Assembly: GCF_963665245.1 (NCBI RefSeq)
Contig: NZ_OY762267.1
Location: forward strand, 1,984,001-2,048,000
Direction of reading: 5' to 3'
Source: an uncultured Paludibaculum sp.
GTDB lineage: Bacteria; Acidobacteriota; Terriglobia; Bryobacterales; Bryobacteraceae
DNA length: 64,000 nucleotides
Shown here: positions 35,403-47,679 of the stretch, one piece after another
Layout: the number at the start of each line of letters is the position of its first letter
Numbering within the stretch: position 1 is the first letter of the stretch
Translations under genes and position numbers: made by a program
The notes under the pieces: model-generated
Told to the model about the DNA's origin: nothing
Database searches by the model: none
The model's input: only the letters and a program-made list of their open reading frames with translations

Positions 35403-36733
35403 TGTGATTTCTTCTCCTGAGGCATGAGGAAGGTTTCCTCAAAGACTTCCGGGTCCTTCTCGCCGGTGGAGGCGAAGATGCGGAAGCGATTCACTTCGCC
35501 AGCTCCTGTGAACGGGCGGGCGGAGACCTCGAACTGACGGTCTATGGTTTCGCCAGCCTTCAGCGGGACTGGGCTGGGCTGTAGGGTGAGGGAGCCGGAA
35601 GGGAGTCCTTCGAGCCAGAGGGAGACGCTGGCATCCCTGGAACCGCGATTGGCGAGCTTGATGCGGAAAGTGTTGTAGACGGTGCCATCGTCACCGAGCC
35701 GGAACATGCTGGTGCGGACGGGCTGGAGCTGTACGAGGATCGTGCGCCGCATGGAGAGCGCCACGTAAAGTCCGGAGAGGTAGAAGAGGGTGACGAGGAG
35801 CACGACGACACGCTTGGAGTCGCGGATGCCGAGCTTGCGGTACCAGGCGGTCTCGTCTTCGACGACTTTGCCGGTTTCGCCCCAGGTGTAGTGGATGAGC
35901 CCTTCCTTGCCCAGCTTGCCGAGGATGTCGGCGCAGGAGTCGATGCACTCGCCGCAGTGGACGCACTCGATCTGGTAGGGAGATTTGCGGATGTCGATGC
36001 CCATCAGGCAGTCGCGGACGCACTTCTTGCATTCGATGCATTCGTGTTTCTCGTCGCGATAGGTGACGAGCAGGGTGTTGCCGTCGCCGAGCATGCCCTG
36101 GAGGTAGCCGTAGGGGCAGACGGTGGTGCAGAAGCGCTGGCGCAGGAGGGTGAAATCGAGGAAGGTGATGAGGGTGACGACGGCCCCTGAGATGCCGCCA
36201 GCGGTGTGCATGTCGAGGCTGGCGAGGCGACCGATCAGGTCGGAGGGCGTGACGAAGTAGGAGATGAAGATGAAGGACAGGAAGACGCTGGCCACGCCGA
36301 CGATGGCGTAGAAGAGGCCGCGGGCGAGGAGGTTGCGGCGCGGCGTGGGCCACTTGATGAAGTACTTGGTGACCTTGCGCTTGATCCAGGTTTCGGTTTC
36401 GAGACTGGCTTCGCTGAAGATCATCTGGGGGCACATATAGCCGCAATAGATGCGGCCGTAGACGACCGAGGAGACGACGATGACGAACATCAGGAACATC
36501 AGTGCGAAGAAGATGATGCCGAATTCACTGATGAGGAGTTCGTAGCCGGCGAAGTAGAAGCGCTGACGGGGGATGTCGAAGCGCATCAGGTTGAAGAACG
36601 GCAGCAAGACGAAGATGAGGAAGCAGGTGAGGTGGACGAGTTTGCGGACCCGGTGGTAGTGGGGCCGCGGAGGCGGATTGATGTTGTGGCCGCATGACTT
36701 GGGCGGCTTGTTGGAGATTTCAGGAGTGGCCAT
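35399..36733 (-). CDS. ccoG: CcoG, FeS accessory protein of cbb3 oxidase assembly
   Basis: 444 residues. Several membrane helices, CGYMCPQMIF, CTTVCPYGYLQGML, then CIECKKCVRDC and CVHCGECIDSC, which would hold two [4Fe-4S] clusters, and a C-terminal Ig-like immunoglobulin-fold domain. CcoG (RdxA/FixG) is thought to reduce copper during oxidase maturation. The 5' end overlaps the end of the SafE-type gene by 14 bp and the 3' end overlaps the micro-gene by 4 bp, consistent with one mRNA. Confidence 0.93.
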   Translation of the reverse strand: MATPEISNKPPKSCGHNINPPPRPHYHRVRKLVHLTCFLIFVLLPFFNLMRFDIPRQRFYFAGYELLISEFGIIFFALMFLMFVIVVSSVVYGRIYCGYMCPQMIFSEASLETETWIKRKVTKYFIKWPTPRRNLLARGLFYAIVGVASVFLSFIFISYFVTPSDLIGRLASLDMHTAGGISGAVVTLITFLDFTLLRQRFCTTVCPYGYLQGMLGDGNTLLVTYRDEKHECIECKKCVRDCLMGIDIRKSPYQIECVHCGECIDSCADILGKLGKEGLIHYTWGETGKVVEDETAWYRKLGIRDSKRVVVLLVTLFYLSGLYVALSMRRTILVQLQPVRTSMFRLGDDGTVYNTFRIKLANRGSRDASVSLWLEGLPSGSLTLQPSPVPLKAGETIDRQFEVSARPFTGAGEVNRFRIFASTGEKDPEVFEETFLMPQEKKSQ

Positions 36734-37411
36734 GGCAGTTGCCCATCGACATAGCGGGACCGGGCATCATTCCGCGCCAGAGCAGGAAGACACCCATGAT
36801 GACCATGCTTACCGCAGGAAGAACGAGGTTCCAGCGGCCCAGGCGTGCTCCGATGCTGGTGGAGAAGAGGCCGATGGCGAGCAGGCAGACAGCGGTGCCG
36901 AGGCCGAAGGCGGCCATGGAGAAGGCACCGTGGAGAGCGGATCCGGTGGCGGCCGCCTGGAGTACGGCGGCATAGAGGAGTCCGCAGGGCAGGAAGCCCA
37001 TGATGGCTCCCAAGGCCAACCGGGCGAGAGGGCGAGAGGAGCGGAAGAGCGGACCGAGGAAGCGGTTGAAGTGGCGGCTGATGCCGAAGCGCTCGATGCG
37101 GACGAGACCGGATTTCGGCAGGAGCGGCGACATGAGGATGCCGGCAAGGATCATGAGTGCCCCGGCGACCAGGGCGGTGGTGCGCTCGAAGCCGGCGAGG
37201 CGGCCCAGCAGGCCCACCGCGTTGCCGGCGGCTCCGGCGAGGGCGCCGAGGAGGGCGTAAGTCAGGATGCGGCCGGCGTTGTACAGCACATGAGACGCCG
37301 GCCGTCCGCCCCCCGAAAGCGAATAGGACAGCACGATGGGACCGCACATCTGCGAGCAGTGGAGGCTCGAGACGATTCCGAAGCCGAGAGGCACTGCCAG
37401 GTCGAGGGGGT

Positions 37412-37415
<4 letters not shown>
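36720..37415 (-). CDS. SafE/TauE-type membrane protein of cbb3 gene clusters
   Basis: 231 residues from ATG at 37415 (MNPLDLAVPLG); the frame runs further upstream into the neighbouring gene but this ATG overlaps that gene's stop (ATGA). It has six to seven helices in two halves, each with a Cys/Pro-containing helix (SLHCSQMCGPIVLSYSL and MGFLPCGLLYAAVL), matching the sulfite-exporter/DsbD-like family often located between ccoS and ccoG (also called the copper-related CcoA-neighbour group). It may export copper or sulfur species or relay reductant. It ends MGNCHGHS, a possible metal tail. Confidence 0.85.
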
Positions 37416-39346
<1,931 letters not shown>

Positions 39347-39352
39347 ACCAAC

Positions 39353-39655
39353 TTACTCGTGGTGATCGGACTTACGGATGGCGAAGAGCACGACGGTGAC
39401 GACGAAGATCAGCGCCAGGGCGGCGACGAAATACATCAGGCCGTCGGCCGAGGTGGTGGCCTGATTCATCTTCTGGACGAGGGGACCGCGGTCTTCGTGG
39501 TTGACCTCGCCGTTCATGAAGAAGATGAAGTAGGACACGCAGCCGAGGCCGATGATGGGGAAGGCGACCTTGAGGAAGCCGGGCACTTCGGTGCCCTGGC
39601 GTTCCGTGATCCAGCCGCCGGCGTATTCCTTCAGTTCGTTCTTCTTGTCACTCAT
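39353..39655 (-). CDS. CcoP-N-like haem-less membrane protein
   Basis: 100 residues, two membrane helices (about 28-47 and 70-93). There is no CxxCH motif. The N-terminal segment has a short soluble start and a GxLKVAFP helix, like the CcoP N-terminal anchor, then EDRGPLVQKMNQ. Position (after ccoO and a ccoQ-like gene) is that of ccoP, so it may be the remnant or replacement of the CcoP anchor. Its ATG overlaps the preceding stop (ATGA). Confidence 0.7.
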   Translation of the reverse strand: MSDKKNELKEYAGGWITERQGTEVPGFLKVAFPIIGLGCVSYFIFFMNGEVNHEDRGPLVQKMNQATTSADGLMYFVAALALIFVVTVVLFAIRKSDHHE

Positions 39656-39828
39656 TTGCGACCCTCCGGCTGTTCGTCGTCGTGGAGCATTCTGTATTTG
39701 GGCTCTTCGGTGTTTCCGCTGAGATAGCCGTGTTTGAGCGACTTCACGAAGAAGTAGAGCGCACCGCCGGCCAGCAGGGCGAAGAGGAAATAAGAGAAAT
39801 AGATGCTGGGATAGACGTAGTCCTTCAT
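39652..39828 (-). CDS. ccoQ: CcoQ-like micro-protein
   Basis: 58 residues: one membrane helix (YFSYFLFALLAGGALYFFV) and a charged tail (LKHGYLSGNTEEPKYRML). Size, single helix and place just after ccoO (9 bp) match CcoQ, which stabilises the cbb3 oxidase. Sequence identity to known CcoQ is not evident by eye. Stop overlaps the next start (ATGA), so translation is likely coupled. Missed by length cut-offs in many gene callers. Confidence 0.65.
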   Translation of the reverse strand: MKDYVYPSIYFSYFLFALLAGGALYFFVKSLKHGYLSGNTEEPKYRMLHDDEQPEGRK

Positions 39829-39837
39829 ATCAGGCCT

Positions 39838-40407
<570 letters not shown>

Positions 40408-40426
40408 GATCGTTGCTCCTTGCGGA

Positions 40427-41833
40427 CTAAGCGGCCGCGGGCCGGTCCTTCGCCCCGAGGATGGTTGCCATGATGTTGTAGCCGAAGCTGACGATGCCGA
40501 GGAACATGAGGATGCCGGAGAAGAACCGGACAATCCACACAGGCTTCAGCGCGATGACTGTGTCGATGAAGGGGATGGAGGGGTTGTTCCACTGCCAGCC
40601 CTGCCAGAAGCCGCCGAGCCACAGGGTAACGAAGAAGCCCAGGCCGCCGAACATAAGGAACCAGAAGCTCCAGTTGGCGAGCGCTTCGGAGAAGATGGTG
40701 GTCTTAAAGACCCTGGGGATCATGTGGTAGCAGCCGGCAATGGCGAAGAAACTGAAGGCGCCGAGAACGGCCATGTGGGCGTGGCCGGGAATCCAATCGG
40801 TCTTGGAGACGATGGCGTTCACGGTGCGCAGGCTGTGCATGGGTCCCTGGAAGCAGGTGAGCAGGTAGAAGACGACGCCCGACATGAGGAATTTCAGGGG
40901 CACGTTGTCCTTGAGCTGATGCCACTGGCCCTTCATGGTGGCGAAGAAGTTGTAGACCACGGCCCAGACCGGGATGAGGAGCATCACGGAGAAGGCGATG
41001 GAGATGGTCTGCAGCCACTGGGAGATGGGTCCGTGGAGCATGTGGTGGGCGCCGGTCCAGACATAGACGAAGGCCAGCGACCAGAAGCCGATCATGGAGA
41101 GCTTATGGCTGTAGAGCGGCGTGTTGGAGGACTTCGGAATGAAGTAGTAGGCGATGGCCAGGCCGACGGGCGTGAAGATGAGGCCCACGGCGTTGTGGAC
41201 GTACATCCAGTTGAGGTTGGCCTGATTGGTACCGGTGGCGAACAGGACAGCGAAGTTGCCCGTGAGGTAGACGAAGGCGGTCCAGAGGATGGTGCCCATG
41301 ATGTACCAGATGGAGACGTACATCTGGTCGTACTTCCGGGAGGCGATGGTCATGAAGATGTTGACGCCAAACATGATCCAGGCCACGACGACGGCGATGT
41401 CGAGAGGCAGGGGCAGTTCGGCATATTCCAGACCCTGGTTCCAGCCCATGAGGAGGGAGACCACGGCACCCAGGATGATGACGTTCCAAAGGATGGCCGT
41501 AGCGATGCCGAGCTTTTCGCTCCAGAGTTTGACGGCGCAGAGCCGCGGCACCATGAAGAACGAGAGGCCCATGTCGGCGGCCAGCAGCCAGCCGAACAGC
41601 ATGCCGTTGACGTGCAGCGGGCGCAGGCGGCCGTAGGTGAGGTATTGCACCGTCCCCAGCAGGCTGGGCCAGACGAACTTGGCGGCAATGGTGACGGCGA
41701 TGATCCCGACGATGAAGAAGTAGGCGATGGAACTGATCAGGAACCATTTGGCCGTTGTGTCGTCGTGCACCAGGGCAAGCGCGGAGGCCGCCGGGGAGCG
41801 CGTATCGACACTCTTGTTGATTTCCTCAGGCAT
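40427..41833 (-). CDS. ccoN: CcoN, catalytic subunit of cbb3-type cytochrome oxidase
   Basis: 468 residues with about twelve membrane helices. Haem-copper ligands: His in PLHVNGMLFGWLLA, VWTGAHHMLHG, and WIPGHAHMAVLGAF, plus other conserved helices (GNFAVLFATGTNQANLNWMYVHNAVGL). This is the C-family haem-copper oxidase core that reduces oxygen to water at low oxygen tension. It is encoded 16 bp after a seven-haem cytochrome, not directly with ccoP. Length fits the family (about 470-480). Confidence 0.95.
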   Translation of the reverse strand: MPEEINKSVDTRSPAASALALVHDDTTAKWFLISSIAYFFIVGIIAVTIAAKFVWPSLLGTVQYLTYGRLRPLHVNGMLFGWLLAADMGLSFFMVPRLCAVKLWSEKLGIATAILWNVIILGAVVSLLMGWNQGLEYAELPLPLDIAVVVAWIMFGVNIFMTIASRKYDQMYVSIWYIMGTILWTAFVYLTGNFAVLFATGTNQANLNWMYVHNAVGLIFTPVGLAIAYYFIPKSSNTPLYSHKLSMIGFWSLAFVYVWTGAHHMLHGPISQWLQTISIAFSVMLLIPVWAVVYNFFATMKGQWHQLKDNVPLKFLMSGVVFYLLTCFQGPMHSLRTVNAIVSKTDWIPGHAHMAVLGAFSFFAIAGCYHMIPRVFKTTIFSEALANWSFWFLMFGGLGFFVTLWLGGFWQGWQWNNPSIPFIDTVIALKPVWIVRFFSGILMFLGIVSFGYNIMATILGAKDRPAAA

Positions 41834-41849
41834 TGATACTCCTCATGAA

Positions 41850-43643
41850 CTACTTGCGGGCGGCACTCCGGGCATTGATGCCGCGGATGAAGTTGACGAG
41901 GTCGCCAACTTCGTTCTGGGACAGACCGTAGTCGATCCACGACGGCATGGCGGAGCCTTGCACGCCGTAGAGAATGGATTCGAACAACCGGCGGTCAGAG
42001 ACGCTGTCGACGAAAGCCGTGTTGCGCAGGTTGCGGGGGCGCGGCAGGATGTCGAGCGAGTTCGGGCCCTTGCCGTCGGCCTTGCGGCCGTGGCAGCCGG
42101 AACAACGGCGGATGAAGGCATCCTCGCCGCGCGCCGTGGATTCGGAACTGAAAGCGACCGGATTCTTCTCGGGCAATTTGCGGGCGGTGATCTCCTTGCG
42201 CGGCTCCTTCGTGTAGGTGGTGAAGACGTACTGGAGAACACCCTGGATCTGGGTGTCGTTGAGCACCTGGCCCCAGGCGGGCATCGAGGTACCGGCCACG
42301 CCGGTCTTGATGGAGGTTTGGAGACGCTCGACGGGCTTGCTGTTGATGAAGCCGGCCTTGGTGAGGTCGCGGGGGTAGGGGTCGAGGTAGATGGCGATGG
42401 GGCCGTGGCCGTCGCCCTTTTCGCCGTGGCAGCGCTGGCAGAGTTCCTTGAAGGTGTCGGCCGGCGTGGGCATCGGCGGAGGAGTCTTCAGGCTGGCCAG
42501 GTAGGTGCTCATGGCCTGGAAGTCGGCCGCGGGGAAGCGGAAGGTCGGCATGATGGAGTCGCGAATGAGGGCGGGCGGATTCTTGAAGTGTTCGAGAATC
42601 CACGATTCGGGCTTCATGAGGCCTTCGAAGCTGAGGTCCGGGGCGATGCCGCCGTCGCGAGAGCCGAGCTTGTGGCAGGCGGTGCAGGCATGATCGGTGA
42701 CCAGTTTCTCGCCGGATGAGATGAGAGCGGCGCCCTGCAGGACCACCGGTTCGGCTGCGCCTTCGGGCGGCCGCTTCGCGTTGAGAGAGGCGCGGTAGCG
42801 CTGGAGGGAAGTCTCAGAGAAGTTGACGCCGCGGCGGCTCTTCAGGAAGATGACCAGAGCCTTGACGTCGGGTTCGCTGAGATGGAATTGCGGCATGAAC
42901 GAGGTGGCGAGGTTGGCGCGGGGTTCAACGATGGACTCCCAGAGGTAGTCGATCTTGAACTTCTTGCCGACTTCGGAGAGATCCGGGCCGAGGGTGCCTT
43001 CGGAGAGGCCTTCGATGCGATGGCAGCCGTAACAGTTATTGGCGAAGAAGAGCTTGCGTCCGCGATCGACCAGGGCCGTGCCGGCGAAGTTCTCTTCGGT
43101 GTGGCACTGGGCGCAGTTGGACTGCATGTAGTCCTTGCCCTTCAGCTTCGTGGAGAAGTCTTTGCGCCAGTTGGCTTGGACGATGTAACCGGCCAGAGGA
43201 TCGGGCCAGTATTCGTCCTCGCCGTGGCTGTAGTGCTCCTGCAGACCGCGGCCCTGGCCGTCGTGGCAGACGGTGCAGCCGAAGTCGGCGAACTTGTGGC
43301 GGCGTTCCCATTTGCCGTTGACCTGGACGTCGCCCATGCCCGCGGTGTAGGGATGAGTGCGAAGAGGCTGGGCATGATCCTTGAAGCGGGGATCGTCCAT
43401 CGCCAGGTGGCAGGTGATGCAGCGATCGACGCGGTTGTCGCCGAATTTGGTGACCAGCGACTGCTCGATGCGGGGTGAACGCGCGGTGAGGGCGGCCTTC
43501 TCGGCGTCGGTCTTGGAAAGGGCGCGCGCCTGATCGAAGTAAGCGGTCTGGTAGTTTTCCCACTTGTGGAAGAACTGCTGGTAGAAGACGAGCCCGTGGA
43601 CGATGAGGACCACGAAACTGGCGATAGCAAGTGCGAGTCTCAT
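41850..43643 (-). CDS. Membrane-anchored heptahaem cytochrome c
   Basis: 597 residues. N-terminal anchor (about 1-22), then seven CxxCH sites: CITCH 75, CTVCH 123, CAQCH 177, CYGCH 204, CTACH 320, CQRCH 402, CSGCH 514. Candidate distal Met ligands are in SFMPQF, SIMPTF, SMPAW and AMPSW, so the C-terminal part reads as three fused class I-like domains (about 304-390, 395-485, 505-590), and the N-terminal part as a multihaem domain. It lies between cytochrome b and ccoN, where a c1-type or CcoP subunit would be expected. It probably transfers electrons from the Rieske/b complex to CcoO. Confidence 0.9.
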   Translation of the reverse strand: MRLALAIASFVVLIVHGLVFYQQFFHKWENYQTAYFDQARALSKTDAEKAALTARSPRIEQSLVTKFGDNRVDRCITCHLAMDDPRFKDHAQPLRTHPYTAGMGDVQVNGKWERRHKFADFGCTVCHDGQGRGLQEHYSHGEDEYWPDPLAGYIVQANWRKDFSTKLKGKDYMQSNCAQCHTEENFAGTALVDRGRKLFFANNCYGCHRIEGLSEGTLGPDLSEVGKKFKIDYLWESIVEPRANLATSFMPQFHLSEPDVKALVIFLKSRRGVNFSETSLQRYRASLNAKRPPEGAAEPVVLQGAALISSGEKLVTDHACTACHKLGSRDGGIAPDLSFEGLMKPESWILEHFKNPPALIRDSIMPTFRFPAADFQAMSTYLASLKTPPPMPTPADTFKELCQRCHGEKGDGHGPIAIYLDPYPRDLTKAGFINSKPVERLQTSIKTGVAGTSMPAWGQVLNDTQIQGVLQYVFTTYTKEPRKEITARKLPEKNPVAFSSESTARGEDAFIRRCSGCHGRKADGKGPNSLDILPRPRNLRNTAFVDSVSDRRLFESILYGVQGSAMPSWIDYGLSQNEVGDLVNFIRGINARSAARK

Positions 43644-43652
43644 GATTTCACC

Positions 43653-44924
43653 TCATTTCCAAGGGGAGACGAACTCCCAGTTGGGTCCACGGAAGAAGGT
43701 CCCGATGATGACGAACACCACGTTGACGATCAGGAAGGTCATGAAGATCGTGTTGGCGAGCAGGCGCTCGCGGGCGAACCATTTGCCGACGCCGGCGGTG
43801 CGGCGGTCGAGGTAGGGGGTCGCCAATAAGAGCAGGACGAAGATGGTGGGGATGCCGACGCCGCCCCAGAAGGCGGAGTAGCTGACCATCTCCTGCAGGC
43901 CGAGGAAGTACCAGGGCGCCTTGGCCGGATTGGGCGGATGCATGACGTTGACGGGTTCTTCCAGCGGCGCGTTGAACATCATGGAGAGCGTCAGGATCGC
44001 GGCGAGGGTGAGGATGAACACGAACAGCTCGGCTATGAGCAGGTTGGGCCAGGCAAAGACCGAGTTGTCGGGGGTATTGCCGATCTTGGTGAAGGGCCCG
44101 CGGACGAAGCCCTGGAGGCCGTAGGTCTTGTTCTTCTTGAGTTCGACAGCCTTGATGCTGACGGCGACGGGGGTGGCGGTCTCTTCGGGACGGGAGAGTC
44201 CGCCATCCTTGCGGATGCGCCAGAAGTGAATGGCGACGAGGAGGGTGACGATGACCGGCAGGACGGCTACGTGGAGGACGTAGAAGCGAAGCAGCGCTTC
44301 CTGGCCGACGGTGGCGTCGCCGAGCATCAGGAACTGGATGTCTTTCCCGACAACCGGAGCGTAAGCGGCGATGGATGTGCCGACCGTGATCGCCCAGAAA
44401 GCGAGCTGATCCCAGGGCAGCAGGTAACCGGTGAAGCTGGAGAAGAGGGTGAGCAGGAAGAGGATGACGCCGATGACCCAGTTGAACTCGCGGGGCTTCT
44501 TGTAGGAGCCGGTGAAGAAGACGCGGCACATGTGGAGGACGACAACGCCGACCATGCCGTGAGCGGACCAGCGGTGCATGTTGCGCAGAAAGATGCCGAA
44601 GGCGACAGTGCCGCGCAGGTCCAGCATGCGGTCGTAGGCCTGCGTGGTGGAGGGGACGTAGTAGAACATCAGCAGGACGCCCGTGACCACCAGGATCAGA
44701 AAGAGGAAGAAGGACATGAGGCCCAGGCCCATGGTGTAGATGGGCCGGAGCGTGTTTTTGTTCACCTTCACCGGGTGGATGTGAAGGAAGAAGTTGGTGA
44801 AGCTGGTGGAAGAGCGCTGGAGATCATCCCCGGGGAGAGGGTTGCGGAAGAGCGAGTGCCAGACGTTGGCCGGTAGCTCCCGCATGTTGGTCCACAGCGA
44901 AGGGGGTTTGACTGCCTGGCTCAT
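43653..44924 (-). CDS. Cytochrome b of a bc/b6f-type complex (fused b6-subunit IV form)
   Basis: 423 residues, about eight membrane helices. Haem b ligands: His117 and His131 in [10 protein letters not shown]...VLHM, and His218 and His233 in [10 protein letters not shown]...AIHFWR. The 14 residues between the second pair match the b6f type rather than the mitochondrial bc1 type (13). C-terminal [11 protein letters not shown] is the PEWY-equivalent Qo loop in quinol-oxidising complexes of this sort. It oxidises quinol and passes electrons to the Rieske protein. Its ATG overlaps the Rieske stop (ATGA). Confidence 0.92.
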   Translation of the reverse strand: MSQAVKPPSLWTNMRELPANVWHSLFRNPLPGDDLQRSSTSFTNFFLHIHPVKVNKNTLRPIYTMGLGLMSFFLFLILVVTGVLLMFYYVPSTTQAYDRMLDLRGTVAFGIFLRNMHRWSAHGMVGVVVLHMCRVFFTGSYKKPREFNWVIGVILFLLTLFSSFTGYLLPWDQLAFWAITVGTSIAAYAPVVGKDIQFLMLGDATVGQEALLRFYVLHVAVLPVIVTLLVAIHFWRIRKDGGLSRPEETATPVAVSIKAVELKKNKTYGLQGFVRGPFTKIGNTPDNSVFAWPNLLIAELFVFILTLAAILTLSMMFNAPLEEPVNVMHPPNPAKAPWYFLGLQEMVSYSAFWGGVGIPTIFVLLLLATPYLDRRTAGVGKWFARERLLANTIFMTFLIVNVVFVIIGTFFRGPNWEFVSPWK

Positions 44925-45421
44925 ACGTTCAGGTAGCTCCCGGGCTCGACCTCGGTGTCCTTGTCGATCTCAAGTTCGCCATTGGGGGCGAGGCTCACTT
45001 TGTACCAGGGGAGGGCCTTGGGGGCGGGGCCGCCGGTGACGTTGCCATCCTGGTCGTAGCGCGAGCCATGGCAGGGGCAGGCGAAGCCCGTGTCGGCCAC
45101 GCTGACGATGCAGCCGAGGTGGGTGCAGGTGGTGGAGATGGCGGCGATTTTGTCGCCTTCCCGCACGACGCAGACACGGCGGGTATCGAGAGCCATGCGT
45201 GTCCCGGAGGGGAACTCCTCCGGCTTGCCGATGTTGAACCGTTGGGGCTGCCCGTAGGTGGCGCGCGGCTTGATGAATACGAGATTCGAAAACGCGCTCA
45301 GGATCGCCGAGCCGAACAGTCCAAAACCACTGAACCAGGCAAGCATGCGGCGCCGATTCATACCCGGCTCGCCGGCCGCATCCTTGTTATGAGCGAATTT
45401 GGGATTTCCCGCCATCTTCAT
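44921..45421 (-). CDS. Rieske iron-sulfur protein
   Basis: 166 residues. N-terminal leader with [18 protein letters not shown] (twin-arginine-like) and anchor, then cluster motifs CTHLGC and CPCHGS, with the disulfide-forming second cysteine of each box. This holds the 2Fe-2S cluster of a quinol:cytochrome c reductase. The start overlaps the end of ccoS by 35 bp; the stop overlaps the cytochrome b start. Confidence 0.94.
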   Translation of the reverse strand: MKMAGNPKFAHNKDAAGEPGMNRRRMLAWFSGFGLFGSAILSAFSNLVFIKPRATYGQPQRFNIGKPEEFPSGTRMALDTRRVCVVREGDKIAAISTTCTHLGCIVSVADTGFACPCHGSRYDQDGNVTGGPAPKALPWYKVSLAPNGELEIDKDTEVEPGSYLNV

Positions 45422-45590
45422 CCGACTCCTTGGATTGATCTACAAGTTCTTGAATGTCCGACCAGAAGACCTGATACTTGGCGTCTTCGAGGTCGCGAAA
45501 ATAGTCGCGCTTCACGGCAAAGACAAAGACACAGGCAGCGCCGAGGCCCATGAAGAGGCTGGCGGCGAGGGCGATCCAGGTCAGCTCCAT
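45387..45590 (-). CDS. ccoS: CcoS, cbb3 oxidase maturation micro-protein
   Basis: 67 residues from ATG at 45590; a longer upstream frame lies inside the Rrf2 gene. It has one helix ([22 protein letters not shown]) followed by [17 protein letters not shown], the CcoS pattern (helix, then F-D-D-L-E). CcoS is needed to put haem b and copper into the cbb3 oxidase. Its start overlaps the Rrf2 stop by 10 bp and its end overlaps the Rieske gene. Confidence 0.85.
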   Translation of the reverse strand: MELTWIALAASLFMGLGAACVFVFAVKRDYFRDLEDAKYQVFWSDIQELVDQSKESDEDGGKSQIRS

Positions 45591-46024
45591 TCGGGCACCC
45601 CGCAGATCTGGGTAGACGGGGACGCTTTGGCAGCGAGAGAGGCGATGGTATGGGACTTCAGCACGGCCGCCAGCGCCTGCTGCGCCTCTATCCAAACCTC
45701 ATGGACCGAGCACCAACCGCTGCGGCCACAGGACCCGGCCGGACCGATGCAGAGGTTGAGCTGGAGAGGTCCCTCCATGGCCTCGACCACATCGAGTAGG
45801 GTGATCTCGCTGGCGGGACGTCCAATGGTGTAACCGCCGGAGACACCGCGGTGCGAAATAGTCAAACCCGCGCGGGTAAGCGATTGGAGCACTTTGCTGA
45901 GGAAGGCCTCAGGAGCGTCGCCGAAACTAGCGAACTCAGTGAGGGTGACGCGTTCGCCCACAGACGCCGAGGCCAGGTGGACCATCACCCGGACTGCGTA
46001 ATCGGCTGCACGCGTCAACTGCAT
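45581..46024 (-). CDS. Rrf2-family regulator with three cysteines
   Basis: 147 residues. N-terminal winged helix (MQLTRAADYAVRVMVHLA, LSKVLQSLTRAGLTISHRGVSGGY), then Cys92, Cys99 and Cys105. The spacing is very near that of IscR (92/98/104) and NsrR (91/96/102), so an iron-sulfur cluster is likely and the protein may sense oxygen, NO or cluster status. It is the first gene of the respiratory run and would be expected to control it. Near-consensus promoter directly upstream. Confidence 0.9.
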   Translation of the reverse strand: MQLTRAADYAVRVMVHLASASVGERVTLTEFASFGDAPEAFLSKVLQSLTRAGLTISHRGVSGGYTIGRPASEITLLDVVEAMEGPLQLNLCIGPAGSCGRSGWCSVHEVWIEAQQALAAVLKSHTIASLAAKASPSTQICGVPEWS

Positions 46025-46041
46025 CGCTGGAACCTTGATAA

Positions 46042-46070
46042 ATTAGAGTCTCTTTCTCCGGTTTTGTCAA
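46042..46070 (-). promoter_or_regulatory. Promoter of the Rrf2/bc-cbb3 cluster
   Basis: On the minus strand TTGACA (46070-46065), exactly 17 bp, then TCTAAT (46047-46042). The start point should be near 46035, which leaves about 11 nt before the Rrf2 ATG, so translation may be nearly leaderless. Confidence 0.7.
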
Positions 46071-46109
46071 TAGAGTTTTTAAGACCCTCTTCACCTAAAT
46101 ATATATGAA

Positions 46110-46125
46110 AAGATACAGTTATCTT
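46110..46125. promoter_or_regulatory. Palindrome upstream of the respiratory promoter
   Basis: AAGATA-CAGT-TATCTT is a perfect 6-bp inverted repeat with a 4-bp spacer, about 40 bp upstream of the -35 box of the cluster promoter. It could be an operator, e.g. for an Rrf2 protein; this is unproven. Confidence 0.35.
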
Positions 46126-46312
46126 CATTGGCTGTGGAGCTGGTTGCGGGCGTCCATGTTCGCCGCCAAGATCCCGGGAGGGGGCTTGGGGGTATCGGCG
46201 GGCTCGAGATGGCCGAGCCGGGTCACTTGGTGAGCTTCCGTCTGGAGCGGCCGGAAGAACCTTCCGCGAAGTTGCGGTCGTCCGGTCGAAACTGAGCAGA
46301 CTTGCTCTTGGT

Positions 46313-46363
46313 CGGTGCAAAAGCAAAACGGCCCGCCGTCCACACTGTGGATCGACGGGCCGT
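46313..46363 (-). terminator. Rho-independent terminator of the TlpA-like gene
   Basis: A GC-rich stem with arms ACGGCCCG...CCACA and TGTGG...CGGGCCGT at 46328-46363, followed on the minus strand by the T-rich tail TTTTGCTTTTG (46327-46313). It begins 21 bp after the stop codon of the gene ending at 46385. Confidence 0.8.
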
Positions 46364-46384
46364 CCATCAAGAGGCAAATCCGGT

Positions 46385-47656
46385 TTAGTCGCGGAGGCCG
46401 GCGGATTCCGACAACTCCGGCGCCGCGTGTTCCGCCAACAACGACTCGATGGTGGAGGTAAACTCAGCCTTGAGTTGCTGGTGGAACTCCCCACTGGAGG
46501 GCGCGGCGAATCCGGCATGGATCTTCCGGACGCGACCGTCGCGGCTTACGAAGAACGTCGCAGGCCACGTGTTCAGGTTGATCGCCTGAGGCACCTTCTC
46601 CCACATCTCGGCCGGAGCGCCGGCGATCAGATATGTGTATTCGACGCCGTACTTCGAAGTAAACGCCTTTACCCGCTGCAACTCGTCCTGCTGCTCGGGT
46701 TCTTCGAAGTCGAGAGCCACGATCTCGAGACCCTGATCGCGGTATTTCCTGTAGAGCTGGACCAGATACTGCGCCTCGTCATGGCAGTTCGGGCACCATG
46801 TTCCGGTGATGATCGCCAGAACCACTTTGTTCCTGAACTTCGGATCCGCACTGGAAACGAGGTTCCCACCAACATCCGGGAAGCGGAAGGTGAATTTTTC
46901 GTTCGGATCACGGAGAGTTGTATGTTTCACGAAGTCCGCGGGTTCCGGCAAACCCTTGGCGCGGGCATCCTCGGTGCGCACTGCGGTGTACTTGCCGGAT
47001 CGCACTCCTCCGGTCAGATTCAGCTCCAGAGTTCCATTGTCCTGGGGTACCACCTCCAGCCTCAGAGGGCGGGCTCCATCGAAGTGGCTCAACACAAACC
47101 TCCCGTCCTGGAAGTGGCCCGTAAGCGCGCCGGTATCTCCGTCGACACGCAAGATGGTCGCAGCTACTTCCGCCGCATTCTGGCGCACGATGAAACGCCA
47201 CGCCTTCTCGCCCTTTGCGCTTTCGTACGGAATCTCCCATAGTCCATTGATCCGCGGCGCGTTTGCGGCGGAAGCGGTCACCGGCGCGTATGGCTTCGCT
47301 TCGAAGGGCACGAAGGAGACGTAACTGTCGCCTCCGAACCGCCCTTCCACTTTGCCCACCAGGCGTCCGTTCTTTTGGGAAGCAATGATCTTAGTGAGAT
47401 AGTGCGCGAAGTCGAGCGTGAGGACCCCGTCCTTCAGCGTCGCGCTGGTTGTAGTCTGCTTCTGCTCACCGTTGAACAACGTTCCGGTGAGGCTGGAGCC
47501 AGACCCCTCAATGTCCAGTCGGAATGGGATCACAGCGCCGTGGCTGGTGAGCTGCGCGTCCCAGCGGCTGGCGAGGGACTCGGCCTCCGCGGCAGGAGAC
47601 AGCGTGGAAAGGCACAGTACCGCAACACCGGCGGCGATTCGGAAGGTCTGAAGCAT
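46385..47656 (-). CDS. Periplasmic TlpA-like thioredoxin protein with N-terminal extension
   Basis: 423 residues from ATG at 47656, preceded by GAAAGGAAAG at a suitable distance. Signal peptide at about 1-25. About 230 residues of beta-rich region follow, which I do not recognise (ends near DFVKHTTLRDPNEKFTF). The thioredoxin-like domain has AIITGTWCPNCHDEAQYL (WCxxC type), LEIVALDFEEPEQQDELQ and WPATFFVSRDGRVRKIHAGF. The WCPNC site suggests disulfide reduction, e.g. of cytochrome apoproteins. It follows the cytochrome gene by 23 bp on the same strand. Confidence 0.88.
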   Translation of the reverse strand: MLQTFRIAAGVAVLCLSTLSPAAEAESLASRWDAQLTSHGAVIPFRLDIEGSGSSLTGTLFNGEQKQTTTSATLKDGVLTLDFAHYLTKIIASQKNGRLVGKVEGRFGGDSYVSFVPFEAKPYAPVTASAANAPRINGLWEIPYESAKGEKAWRFIVRQNAAEVAATILRVDGDTGALTGHFQDGRFVLSHFDGARPLRLEVVPQDNGTLELNLTGGVRSGKYTAVRTEDARAKGLPEPADFVKHTTLRDPNEKFTFRFPDVGGNLVSSADPKFRNKVVLAIITGTWCPNCHDEAQYLVQLYRKYRDQGLEIVALDFEEPEQQDELQRVKAFTSKYGVEYTYLIAGAPAEMWEKVPQAINLNTWPATFFVSRDGRVRKIHAGFAAPSSGEFHQQLKAEFTSTIESLLAEHAAPELSESAGLRD

Positions 47657-47679
47657 TGTCTTTCCTTTCTTCGATACTG

